Assembly (NCBI RefSeq): GCF_005869855.1
Contig: NZ_SZNH01000003.1
Location: 1 to 64,000, forward strand
Reading direction: 5' to 3'
Source: Nostoc sp. PA-18-2419
GTDB lineage: Bacteria > Cyanobacteriota > Cyanobacteriia > Cyanobacteriales > Nostocaceae
DNA length: 64,000 bases
Below, piece by piece: positions 1-7,990 of this stretch. The first letter of the stretch is position 1, and each line of letters begins with the position of its first letter. The notes under the pieces were generated by a model. That model had not been told where the DNA came from. It saw nothing but the letters and a program-made list of their open reading frames with translations, and made no database searches. The position numbers and the translations under genes were made by a program.

Positions 1-192
1 GGGTAGTAGTAAAAATCTTTGAATACTCCTTCGCCGACTTTCAAATCTTATGGGTTGCGGAAATACTGTTGCTAGCTTCTCAATTGTCACAGTTTTATGA
101 AATTGCAATAGCATCAGCAAGATTTCTAGCATCTTGTACTGCGTAGGTGTCAGTACATTTTCAAAGCAAGTTTGGTAGAATTTAGGTAACAT
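1..192 (-). mobile_element. IS4-like transposase, N-terminal part (runs off left edge)
   Basis: An uninterrupted leftward reading frame of 64 codons starts at an ATG and continues past the window edge. Its residues resemble the N-terminus of cyanobacterial IS4-family transposases: it opens MLPKFYQTCF, has a leucine-rich helix (residues 21-30), then a helix-turn-helix-like stretch with EKLATVFPQP followed by RFESRRRSIQRFL. The DDE catalytic core would lie outside the window, so it cannot be judged whether the copy is intact. The terminal inverted repeat should lie between this ATG and the glycosyltransferase on the right, but I cannot define it. Family assignment is from recall of the N-terminal pattern. 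Confidence 0.7.
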
Positions 193-200
193 TATCATTT

Positions 201-231
201 GATAGGTCTTGTTGAGAATACCTGACCTATC
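201..231. other. Hairpin upstream of the transposase start
   Basis: GATAGGT pairs exactly with ACCTATC across a 17-base loop; on the + strand seven T follow. It lies between the transposase ATG and the neighbouring gene. It could terminate + strand transcripts, or fold in leftward read-through RNA just ahead of the transposase start, as leader structures of several insertion sequences do to limit expression. Function is inferred. Confidence 0.4.
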
Positions 232-315
232 TTTTTTTACCTCAAAACGGTCACGCTCTTTTATTTGCTTTGTTTCAGCCCCTTTGTCACCCCTTCAGAC
301 CAAAATTATTAATTT

Positions 316-1395
316 TTATAAACAATAACGATATACATCTGCTGTCATCTTAGCAATGTGTTTCCAATTATACTCTTCAGCTAACTGGAGGTTATGCCGT
401 CCCATAATAAATAGTTCATGGTGCTTATCTAAAGCAGAATTCATAGCTTTCGTTAAGCCATTTTCATCATCCATCTCATATAAAAATGCCCCTGCATTGT
501 CAAGTACATCTCCAATGCAACCTTCGCGTGGTGCTATACAGGCTTTACCGAAGGACATTGCTAAAAGTACTGCACCTGATGTCAAAATCTCTCGGTAAGG
601 AAAAATAACTACATCACAAGCATTCATGTAAAGTTGAACTTCATCATTTGGAACGAAGCCTGGAAAAAACTTGATTCTTTGATCGTTGACAATCTTCTGC
701 CTAAGTATATCTGTGATTTCCTGACTATCGTTGTGAACTCTGCCAGCAATGACTAGTTGGATTGTGTCACTATCTAGTTGATTGAATGTATCTATAAGTT
801 CAAATACTCCTTTGTAGGGACGAATCGAACCAAGGAAGAGAAAAACAAGATTAGAGTCTTTTAAACCTAATTTTTCTCGGGCAGTTGCCTTTTCAATTTT
901 ATTTTCGTAAAAGTCTATGTAATTACCATGTGGAACAACAAAGACTTTCTGTTTATTCCTGATATAAAACTCTTTTACAACCTGTTCTTTTGCTACTTGA
1001 CAATGAGTAATAATAGCATTAGATAATTCACCTATCACAATACTATATATCCGATCATAAATAAAGTTTATGCTTTCATGATTCTTAAGATTATGTACAG
1101 TCCAAACAATTTTTATCCCAAATAATTTTAGTAAAACTAGCTGAAATACAACTATTAATAATTTAAGTAGATTAAATTGATTTGGGTATGTGAAGAATGG
1201 ATCTAACCAATGCAAATGTACAAAATCTGCCTTCTCACGTAAAAATACTAAGGGGAAAAAGAAGGTTGTTGAAGATGAAAGGCTTGGGAGTGCCAATTCA
1301 ATACCTACTGTTTCTAAATTATTAGTTAGCTGTGTTATGTAGGGGTTTCCCTCGACAAATGCTTTAGGTAGAAAAATCGATTTTATATTTTCCAT
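316..1395 (-). CDS. Glycosyltransferase, GT4 family (GT-B fold)
   Basis: This is a 359-residue retaining glycosyltransferase, probably cytoplasmic and loosely membrane-associated, that moves a sugar from a nucleotide donor to a polysaccharide or lipid acceptor. The C-terminal donor domain shows the GT4 pattern: LFLGSIRPYKG near residue 190, then FFPGFVPNDEV and the segment YREILTSGAVLLAMSFGK, equivalent to the nucleotide-sugar-binding loop. The N-terminal half carries the acceptor domain with a hydrophobic helix (residues about 75-95). Its reading frame is opposite to the later polysaccharide locus, and it lies downstream of the flippase on the same strand, separated by 544 bases that include a 115-base duplication. 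The donor and acceptor cannot be predicted. Confidence 0.85.
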   Translation of the reverse strand: MENIKSIFLPKAFVEGNPYITQLTNNLETVGIELALPSLSSSTTFFFPLVFLREKADFVHLHWLDPFFTYPNQFNLLKLLIVVFQLVLLKLFGIKIVWTVHNLKNHESINFIYDRIYSIVIGELSNAIITHCQVAKEQVVKEFYIRNKQKVFVVPHGNYIDFYENKIEKATAREKLGLKDSNLVFLFLGSIRPYKGVFELIDTFNQLDSDTIQLVIAGRVHNDSQEITDILRQKIVNDQRIKFFPGFVPNDEVQLYMNACDVVIFPYREILTSGAVLLAMSFGKACIAPREGCIGDVLDNAGAFLYEMDDENGLTKAMNSALDKHHELFIMGRHNLQLAEEYNWKHIAKMTADVYRYCL

Positions 1396-1422
1396 TTTTC
1401 ATTTCACATTTTATAAGTCGTT

Positions 1423-1652
1423 TAAACTCTACATAAGTAATTTGTCAATGTTGTGTCAAGAAGATGTAAACTTTACGACTGGTTATAAATTAAAAGTCAA
1501 CAGTTATAAGAAGTTTTTTCACCATACTTAAAGTTGCTAAACCATACATAAATAATTTGTCAATGTTGTGTCAAAAAGATGTAAATTTTGTGACTGTTTG
1601 TAAATTAAAAGTCAAGAGTTATAAGAAGTTTTTTTACCATACTTAAAGCTGC
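1423..1652. repeat. Imperfect 115-base tandem duplication
   Basis: Two copies lie next to each other (about 1423-1536 and 1538-1652) with only scattered substitutions and one extra T. Both contain TTGTCAATGTTGTGTCAA near the start and AGTTATAAGAAGTTTTTT near the end. The first copy ends about 30 bases upstream of the GT4 start codon, so the duplication covers its probable promoter. No coding frame runs through it. The rest of the 1396-1939 gap holds a short stretch (near 1737-1765) resembling dispersed Nostoc intergenic repeats and a strong hairpin. Confidence 0.85.
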
Positions 1653-1815
1653 AACTCAATGTCAGTTCTTTGTTTGACTTGTTGCTACTGGTGCTTTTTT
1701 TGTAGGCGAGCGCTAACAAATTACGCCAGTATAATAGGACTTACACATCAGCTACAAAACCTAAAGGCAATATCCTCTGGTCAGCCGTTTTGGATAAAAA
1801 ACTTCTGTTAAACGG

Positions 1816-1851
1816 AAGCTCTGTCTCCAGTCGAATCAGGAGGCAGAGCTT
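1816..1851. terminator. Strong 13-bp hairpin 3' of the flippase gene
   Basis: AAGCTCTGTCTCC (1816-1828) pairs with GGAGGCAGAGCTT (1839-1851) with one T-G wobble and a 10-base loop. It lies about 90 bases beyond the stop of the leftward flippase gene. The T-rich run (TTGTTT) is on the + strand side, so polarity is ambiguous; it may serve as a terminator or as an RNA-stabilising end. Confidence 0.5.
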
Positions 1852-1939
1852 TGTTTATCGCATTACTAACTTTTCAGGGCAGCAGTTTTGGGTTAACTGT
1901 TAGCTGAGCATGAAGCTTACAAATCCTATATTTGCTGCC

Positions 1940-3391
1940 TTAACGGGCAATATTTACTACCTGCCAAAATAGTTTTGGTGCAATCAGGAAAATTGACAAT
2001 ACGTATACTATAATACCTACAAAAATACAAAGAACTAGTAGCGCAGAAGAACTGATTAATGTACTCAAAAAATATTTAACAATAAAAATAGCAATCAGCA
2101 TAATTATTGTTCCTACTAGAGGGATAGAACCTTGGCGCAGATAAGTTCGTACATCAATGTGAATCAACTTCCAAACTACCCAAATATCGAGGGGTGCCAT
2201 TAAATAACTTCTGAGAACGTAAGCTGCTGCAACAGCAACAATTCCCCATTTAACTGAGAGAGCGAAGACAATAACATTACAGACGGCTTGTACAAAATCT
2301 AAAGCCAATTTCCAAAAAGGTTTTCCAACAGCCATGATTACAGGGGCATTGAAATAAAAATAAGCATAAATAATACCCATAAGATTCAAAACTTGCATTA
2401 CTGGAATACTTGGTGACCACTTTTCTCCAAAGATAACCAATACTATTTCAGGCGCTAATATTACCGTGCCCATGAACCCAGGGAAAGTAATTAAACTTGT
2501 AAGTTGGATTCCTTTATAAAGTGCGCTACGTAATCTTTCGGGTTCTTCTTGTAATTTTGAAAATGTAGTAAGAGAAACTTTTGAAACAATAACAGTTAGT
2601 AATTGTGTTAAATTCAGCAGCAAACGATAGGCAACACTGTAATACCCTAATGCAGTAGAACCCAGAAAATAGCCGATTAAAAAATCGTCAGAACGGCGGT
2701 TTAAAAAGTTAAATAAATTCATCCCCATTACATTCACTCCAAAGGCAAATAATTCTTTGAAGTGTTGTGAGGAAAATCTGAATCCTGGACGCCAGTCACT
2801 TACCCACCAAAGTACTAAAACTTGTGCAAAGCTATTGGTTAATTGCTGACCGACAAGGCTCCAAACTCCAAATCCCATAAACGCCATAGTTACACCGACT
2901 ATTCCGCCAATAATTACTGCTACCAATGAGCGTATAGCAAGGGATTTGAAAGCTAATTTTCGTTGAAAAATTGCTTCTTGAACACTACTAAAACCACTGA
3001 TTAAAAAGCCTAGAGATAAATAGCGGATTATTGGCGTAATCTGTGGCTCTTTGAATAAATCACCAATCAATCCAGCACAAGCAATACTTAATATTGCTGC
3101 CAGTCCACTAACTCCTAAATTAGTCCAAAAGGCAGTATCTAAATGTTCTTTTTCTATCTCTTGACGTTGCACAATTGCTTGGGACAGACCTTGATCAAGA
3201 AAAATTTGCAAAAAATTCAAAAATATGGTAGATAGAGCAACTAGACCAAAAGTTTCTGGTCCTAGCAAGCGTGCCAATATGAAGAAAATACCAAGGGCAA
3301 TAACTTGACGTCCCCAACTGTCTAGAGCAGACCAAAATACTCCCTTAACAGCTTTTTGTCGTAAATTTGATGAATCTTTACCTGATTGCAT
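1940..3391 (-). CDS. Polysaccharide flippase, MOP superfamily (Wzx/PST type)
   Basis: A 483-residue polytopic membrane protein that probably moves undecaprenyl-linked oligosaccharide across the inner membrane. It opens with a short cytoplasmic tail and AVKGVFWSALDSWGRQV, a typical first-helix entry in polysaccharide transporters, followed by LLGPETFGLVALSTIF, the hallmark GxxxFG segment after helix 1. The length fits twelve to fourteen helices. The gene is leftward, upstream of the GT4 gene, and is one of two flippases in this window; the other lies inside the main polysaccharide locus, suggesting a second export route. The substrate cannot be told from the sequence. Confidence 0.88.
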   Translation of the reverse strand: MQSGKDSSNLRQKAVKGVFWSALDSWGRQVIALGIFFILARLLGPETFGLVALSTIFLNFLQIFLDQGLSQAIVQRQEIEKEHLDTAFWTNLGVSGLAAILSIACAGLIGDLFKEPQITPIIRYLSLGFLISGFSSVQEAIFQRKLAFKSLAIRSLVAVIIGGIVGVTMAFMGFGVWSLVGQQLTNSFAQVLVLWWVSDWRPGFRFSSQHFKELFAFGVNVMGMNLFNFLNRRSDDFLIGYFLGSTALGYYSVAYRLLLNLTQLLTVIVSKVSLTTFSKLQEEPERLRSALYKGIQLTSLITFPGFMGTVILAPEIVLVIFGEKWSPSIPVMQVLNLMGIIYAYFYFNAPVIMAVGKPFWKLALDFVQAVCNVIVFALSVKWGIVAVAAAYVLRSYLMAPLDIWVVWKLIHIDVRTYLRQGSIPLVGTIIMLIAIFIVKYFLSTLISSSALLVLCIFVGIIVYVLSIFLIAPKLFWQVVNIAR

Positions 3392-3805
3392 TACAGAGTT
3401 AACCCCTGAGATAAGCTATTATAATGAATGTAGCTTTTTGTGTATGTTTAAATCGTCTGTTTGGTTTGCAACTATACTTCGATGCTCTTGTGATATAACT
3501 AAATTTTTCTATATTGTGTTAGTTATTATCCAAATTTTTTAATCCAAAAACGAGAAAGTAAAATATTATTAGTTAAGTGATTGATGTAATCTTCAGAAAA
3601 ATAGTTTTTTAAATTTAAGTATATATTCTTTAAAGATTATACTACCTTTTGTAAATTTGTAGGTATTGAATAAACTTTACTAATCTATTGCGAACTTTCT
3701 CAAAATTATAGAAACTGGTGTGGAAACCTTTAAACCAGATTGCCTTGTGTTGAGGTAAAAGTCAAGATTGGTTAAAAAGTTTGACTTTTGGAGAGACTTA
3801 TAGTT
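3392..3805. other. Divergent intergenic region
   Basis: An AT-rich gap of 414 bases separates the leftward flippase from the rightward DUF3153 gene and must hold promoters for both. I see no gene, repeat array or convincing operator in it. Confidence 0.6.
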
Positions 3806-4684
3806 ATGAATTCTTCCATTTTCAGACAGATTTTCTTGTGGTTAATCAGACCATTTAGTTTTTTATTGACACTGAATGGTCGAAATCGAATGAACCGCGT
3901 CTTTCCCATACGAAATCCTATTCTCTGGCTAGTGCTGTTAACATCCCTATTATTGACTGGCTGTGTTAAATACGATGTAGGGCTTAACTTTGACAACTCA
4001 AATAGTGGCGAACTAGTACAACATATTAAGTTAGGAGAGCAGCTAACCAGTTTTAGTGGCGATTCTGTATACGAATGGTTAAACAGCATAGAGCGCCGTG
4101 CCCGGAAACTTGAGGGAAAAGCACAACGAGTTTCTCAAGAAGAAATCATTGTGACAATTCCTTTTAGCAATGGTAGGGAATTGCAAGAAAAGTTCAACGA
4201 ATTTTTTAACTCTCATGCTAATCAATCTGCTGAGCCTGTGCAAAACCAATCTGACTCCGAACTACCAAAAATTGAATCAAACGTAATTTTGGAGCAGAAC
4301 AATTTTTTACTGTTAATACAAAATCGGTTGATTTATGATTTGGATTTGCGATCGCTGTCTCTAATTTCCAATAAAGGTAATGTCCTAGCTAACGCTGGTT
4401 CAATTCTGGATTTAGAATTCGCCTTAAAAACTCCTTGGGGAGCGAAAAATATTTCCCAAACTGAAACTGCGATCGAGCCAGAAAAGATTGGCAATCAACT
4501 GCTCTGGAAACTTAAAACTGGTCAGTTAAATCATATAGAAGCTGTTTTTTGGCTTCCTAGTCCTCTGGGGATCGGTGCATTATTAATTATCTTGTTTGTT
4601 TGGGGAGGATTGTACTTAAGATACAATTTTATGCCAGACCCTAGGATTCAGTTTTCTCCTAAAGCAGCAGCGATCCAAGAGTAG
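3806..4684 (+). CDS. DUF3153-type lipoprotein with C-terminal membrane anchor
   Basis: The chosen ATG gives 292 residues; an in-frame TTG 18 bases upstream is possible, but GGAGAG lies about 10 bases before the ATG. After a positively charged N-terminus there is a hydrophobic stretch ending LLLTGC, a lipobox, so the mature protein probably starts at that cysteine. The outer part begins VKYDVGLNFDNSNSGELVQ, matching cyanobacterial DUF3153 proteins. A second membrane helix (LGIGALLIILFVWGGLYL) sits near the C-terminus. The function is unknown. It is followed closely by a clear terminator, so it is probably monocistronic. Confidence 0.75.
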   Translation: MNSSIFRQIFLWLIRPFSFLLTLNGRNRMNRVFPIRNPILWLVLLTSLLLTGCVKYDVGLNFDNSNSGELVQHIKLGEQLTSFSGDSVYEWLNSIERRARKLEGKAQRVSQEEIIVTIPFSNGRELQEKFNEFFNSHANQSAEPVQNQSDSELPKIESNVILEQNNFLLLIQNRLIYDLDLRSLSLISNKGNVLANAGSILDLEFALKTPWGAKNISQTETAIEPEKIGNQLLWKLKTGQLNHIEAVFWLPSPLGIGALLIILFVWGGLYLRYNFMPDPRIQFSPKAAAIQE

Positions 4685-4716
4685 TAGATAACTCATCTAT
4701 TTAATACTGTGAGTTT

Positions 4717-4745
4717 AGCCGATGGAGAATACATCGGCTTTTTTA
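4717..4745 (+). terminator. Rho-independent terminator of the DUF3153 gene
   Basis: AGCCGATG and CATCGGCT form a perfect 8-bp stem with a 7-base loop, followed directly by a run of T. It lies 33 bases after the stop codon. The remaining gap to the azoreductase (340 bases in all) is AT-rich without other recognisable signals. Confidence 0.88.
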
Positions 4746-5024
4746 CTAATACTAATTTTTTGATAAATATATATTGTCAAAAATGTAGATATAGTAAATG
4801 ATTTTGATTTTCCAACTTATACAAGTAGTATAGATGGGCTACAAGGAGTAAAGAATCAGTCTTTTCCTGTTGAGGGCAAGTTTTTTGACGCAATCAAATA
4901 AAAGTCCTATAGTTACTTTTTAGAAACTACTTTATTTTAGTAATTAATTACTTTTAGTATCTGAAGTAATGGTTTGAAATTTAGCCTCAAAAGTAGTAAA
5001 TCCCAGGCAACAAGGAGATATTTT

Positions 5025-5648
5025 GTGGTAAACATCTTACATATTGATTCCAGTCCCCGTACTGAAAGATCACACTCCAGAGAACTATCTAAGCAATTCA
5101 TCAGTGCTTGGAAAGCGGGGCATCCTGAAGATGTGATCGCCTATCGAGATTTAGGGCATCACCCAGTTCCTCACGTTGATGAACCTTGGATTGCAGCTGC
5201 ATTTTCACCACCAGAAAGCCACACTCCAGAATTAGCTGAAGCGATTCAGATTTCAGACGACTTAGTTGATGAGTTTTTAGCTGCGGATCGCTACGTCTTT
5301 GGAGTGCCAATGTACAACTTTAATGTACCTTCCACTTTTAAGGCTTACATCGACCAAATCGTTCGCCCTAACAGAACTTTTGCTGTAGATGCTCAAGGCA
5401 GTTATAAAGGCTTAGTCGAGGGTAAAAAGGCAGTCTTCATCACTGCTCGCGGCGGTGACTTTAGCGCTACATCTCCTTTAGTTGCCTATGACTTCCAAGA
5501 ACCATACCTGCGGGCAATTTTTGCCTTTATTGGAGTTACTGACATTCTATTTATTAACGCTAATAGTTTAGATGAGGGTGATGATAGCCGTACCCAATCT
5601 CTATCACAAGCACGAGCAGTGATTCAAGATTTAATCACTCAGTGGTAA
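5025..5648 (+). CDS. azoR: FMN-dependent NADH-azoreductase
   Basis: A flavodoxin-fold oxidoreductase that reduces quinones or azo compounds by NAD(P)H with FMN, acting as a cytosolic homodimer. I place the start at a GTG preceded by AAGGAG at 5012-5017; this gives 207 residues beginning (f)MVNILHIDSSPR, the usual family start, whereas an ATG 51 bases upstream lacks a good ribosome site and would add a non-conserved tail. The phosphate-binding loop is SSPRTERSHS, the FMN-contact segment PMYNFNVPSTFKAYIDQI, and the C-terminal TARGGDF is also typical. The gene stands alone, convergent with pdxH. Confidence 0.9.
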   Translation: MVNILHIDSSPRTERSHSRELSKQFISAWKAGHPEDVIAYRDLGHHPVPHVDEPWIAAAFSPPESHTPELAEAIQISDDLVDEFLAADRYVFGVPMYNFNVPSTFKAYIDQIVRPNRTFAVDAQGSYKGLVEGKKAVFITARGGDFSATSPLVAYDFQEPYLRAIFAFIGVTDILFINANSLDEGDDSRTQSLSQARAVIQDLITQW

Positions 5649-5656
5649 GTAAAAGG

Positions 5657-5722
5657 GACACGGGGACACTCTGACACAAAGACACATCAGAAATTCTCAC
5701 CCCCTCACTCCATCCCCGTGTC
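5657..5722. terminator. Long-loop inverted repeat between convergent genes
   Basis: GACACGGGGA (5657-5666) is exactly complementary to TCCCCGTGTC (5713-5722). It sits between the convergent azoreductase and pdxH genes and could end transcripts from both sides. The loop is long (46 bases) and no clear T-run follows, so its activity is uncertain. Confidence 0.45.
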
Positions 5723-5750
5723 TCCCATTCCCGGCGTCAGTGCGTCTTTT

Positions 5751-6395
5751 TTATGGCGATAACCGCTCAATTTTCCAAGTGCCATTATTTAAATGGGTAT
5801 AGAGTAAGCGATCGTGAAGACGGCTAGGACGCCCTTGCCAAAATTCAATTTCTGTAGGGATCACTCGTAAGCCTCCCCAATGAGGTGGCCGGGGGATCTG
5901 TTGATTTTCATATTGGTTCTTAAACTCTTGGAAGCGCCGCTCAAGAATTTCTCGACTTTCAATCGCTTCGCTTTGATTAGATACCCACGCACCCAAGCGA
6001 CTGTTAACAGGACGACTCTGAAAATACAAATCAGACTCGGTTTCAGAAACTTTCTCCACATAGCCACTAATCCGCACTTGACGTTGCAGTTCTGCCCACC
6101 AGAAAACTAAAGCCGCCTGCGGATTTTCAGCCAGTTCTTGTCCTTTGTGACTGTTATAGTTGGTGAAGAAGGTAAAGCCCCGTTGGTCGAAATCTTTGAG
6201 CAGCACCATTCTAGCTGAAGGCTTACCATCTGGCGTGGCAGTGGCAACGGTCATGGCATTGGCTTCGGGAAGTTGCGCTGATAGTGCTTGATCAAACCAC
6301 TTTTTAAATTGAATAAAAGGATTGAGGTCAACTTCGAGTTCGCTTAAACCTTGTAAGGTATAATCCTTGCGAAGGTCGCCTATGGTTTTGTCCAT
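5751..6395 (-). CDS. pdxH: Pyridoxamine/pyridoxine 5'-phosphate oxidase
   Basis: FMN-dependent enzyme that oxidises pyridoxamine or pyridoxine 5'-phosphate to pyridoxal 5'-phosphate, the last step of vitamin B6 salvage. The 214-residue protein carries the family motifs in order: RMVLLKDFD, FFTNYNSHKG (FMN phosphate contact), RPVNSRLGAWVSNQS, the PRPPHWGG turn, FWQGRPSRLHDR and the C-terminal WKIERLSP. The length equals that of E. coli PdxH. It is transcribed away from the AI-2E-type permease gene, with a 127-base shared promoter region. Confidence 0.96.
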   Translation of the reverse strand: MDKTIGDLRKDYTLQGLSELEVDLNPFIQFKKWFDQALSAQLPEANAMTVATATPDGKPSARMVLLKDFDQRGFTFFTNYNSHKGQELAENPQAALVFWWAELQRQVRISGYVEKVSETESDLYFQSRPVNSRLGAWVSNQSEAIESREILERRFQEFKNQYENQQIPRPPHWGGLRVIPTEIEFWQGRPSRLHDRLLYTHLNNGTWKIERLSP

Positions 6396-6522
6396 TCTAA
6401 TTTGCCTCCTAGCTATCAGATAGGCTAATAAATATCTTTGTTAAAAATATCTACGATCGCGATCGGCATCAACACTAGTTTTACAATTTATCTCTAGAAG
6501 TCTTGAAAGCAGATTGCATTAG

Positions 6523-7608
6523 ATGCGCCGTTCCGCTTCCCTTAAACGTGTCTTAATCTATGGTTTGAGCGGTCCGCTGATCGCTCTCAATATCTGGTTG
6601 CTGTCCGTGTTTTTTCAATATTTCCAGCATCCAATTAGCATTTTGAGTATTGCAGCAATTTTGGCTTTTTTACTAAATTACGCGGTTAAGTTCTTTGAAC
6701 GCGCTCTGATTACTCGCACTCAGGCGGTAATTGTTGTCCTGCTTGCCACTTTGACCATTTTGGTAATCCTGGGGGTAACATTAGTACCGATGCTGATTGA
6801 CCAAACGATCCAATTATTAAACAAGATTCCCGATTGGTTAACTGCCAGTCAAACAAACCTAGAGCAGTTTGAAGCACTTGCCAAACAAAGACGTTTGCCA
6901 ATTGATTTGAGGGTTGTGAGCAATCAAATTAATGCCAACATTCAGAATTTAGTGCAACAGCTAGCTTCTGGTGCAGTAGGATTTGCAGGGACGCTTTTGT
7001 CAGGATTACTTGACCTAGTACTAATAGTAGTGCTGGCCTTTTATATGCTTTTATATGGCGAGCGCGTCTGGTATGGTCTGGTGAATCTTTTGCCCTCTAG
7101 TATAGGAGATCCCCTGACTACATCCTTGCGGCTAAATTTCCAAAACTTCTTCCTCAGCCAGTTGTTGTTGGGACTATTCATGATAGTAACCTTAACGCCA
7201 ATTTTCTTAATCATAAAGGTGCCTTTTGCTCTGTTGTTTGCCATATTAATTGGAATCTCAGAACTGATTCCCTTTATTGGAGCCTCTCTGGGCATCGGTC
7301 TAGTGACAATTTTGGTATTATTGCAAAATTGGTGGTTAGCAGTTCAAGTTGCTTTAGCTGCAATTGTTATGCAGCAGCTTAAAGATAATCTATTGGCTCC
7401 TAGATTACTCGGCAACTTTATCGGACTGAATCCTATTTGGATTTTTGTTGCTATTTTAATGGGGTATGATATTGCCGGATTATTCGGGACAGTTGTTGCT
7501 GTTCCAATTGCTGGTACCATTAAAGGCACTTTTGATGCTATCAAAAGCGGCAAATCTGCTGAAGTTGGATCGACAGTGACTATTCCTTATAAGTCGCCGC
7601 TTGATTAA
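6523..7608 (+). CDS. AI-2E family (DUF20/PF01594) membrane transporter
   Basis: A 361-residue inner-membrane permease. Hydrophobic helices pair at residues about 12-30 and 35-55, then 65-90, followed by a soluble segment (about 95-140) and four to five C-terminal helices. Family signatures include the closing GLFGTVVAVPIAGTIK and the PLLG-like stretch PRLLGNFIGLNPIWI. The family name comes from E. coli TqsA, but members also move sodium/protons or other solutes, so export of the AI-2 signal should not be assumed here. No neighbouring signal-synthesis gene is present. Confidence 0.88.
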   Translation: MRRSASLKRVLIYGLSGPLIALNIWLLSVFFQYFQHPISILSIAAILAFLLNYAVKFFERALITRTQAVIVVLLATLTILVILGVTLVPMLIDQTIQLLNKIPDWLTASQTNLEQFEALAKQRRLPIDLRVVSNQINANIQNLVQQLASGAVGFAGTLLSGLLDLVLIVVLAFYMLLYGERVWYGLVNLLPSSIGDPLTTSLRLNFQNFFLSQLLLGLFMIVTLTPIFLIIKVPFALLFAILIGISELIPFIGASLGIGLVTILVLLQNWWLAVQVALAAIVMQQLKDNLLAPRLLGNFIGLNPIWIFVAILMGYDIAGLFGTVVAVPIAGTIKGTFDAIKSGKSAEVGSTVTIPYKSPLD

Positions 7609-7779
7609 ATCTTGACAATGCACGCCAATACCGTTGGTTTGGTGTTAGTCGGTACGCAGACAGAATAATTACACTAAATTTACAACGTTAATTTAAGAAT
7701 TGTGGCGTGCTTATTGTAACTTTGTTCTCAAGGTATTTAATAGTCAAGCAATGACAATAATTTATTAGGAGAATAGAAA

Positions 7780-7944
7780 ATGCAAAAGTATATATGTACT
7801 GTTTGCGGCTATCTATACGATCCAGAACAAGGTGACGAAGACAGCGGTATATCAGCAGGAACACCTTTTGAAGATATATCAAATGATTGGTCATGTCCCA
7901 CTTGTGGTGCCCAAAAATCAGACTTTGAACCTTATGATGAGTAG
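7780..7944 (+). CDS. Rubredoxin, 54 residues
   Basis: A small non-haem iron protein that carries single electrons. Four cysteines in two CxxC knuckles, YICTVCGY (residues 4-11) and WSCPTCGA (37-44), bind one iron; YDPEQGD, GTPFEDI and DWSCP are the standard rubredoxin surroundings. AGGAGAATAG lies just before the ATG as ribosome-binding site. Unlike the rubredoxin-like RubA linked to photosystem II assembly, there is no C-terminal membrane helix, so this is a free soluble form. The next gene, an FAD oxidoreductase, starts 46 bases downstream and may be co-transcribed; a functional pairing is inference. Confidence 0.95.
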   Translation: MQKYICTVCGYLYDPEQGDEDSGISAGTPFEDISNDWSCPTCGAQKSDFEPYDE

Positions 7945-7990
7945 AAGATAACAGCTAGCCTAGAGAGTAGATGCTCAAAAAGAGATATTT

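Noticed and set aside
6523-7608. Quorum-sensing (AI-2) exporter
   Set aside because: The family name is historical, members move other solutes, and no LuxS or related gene is present.
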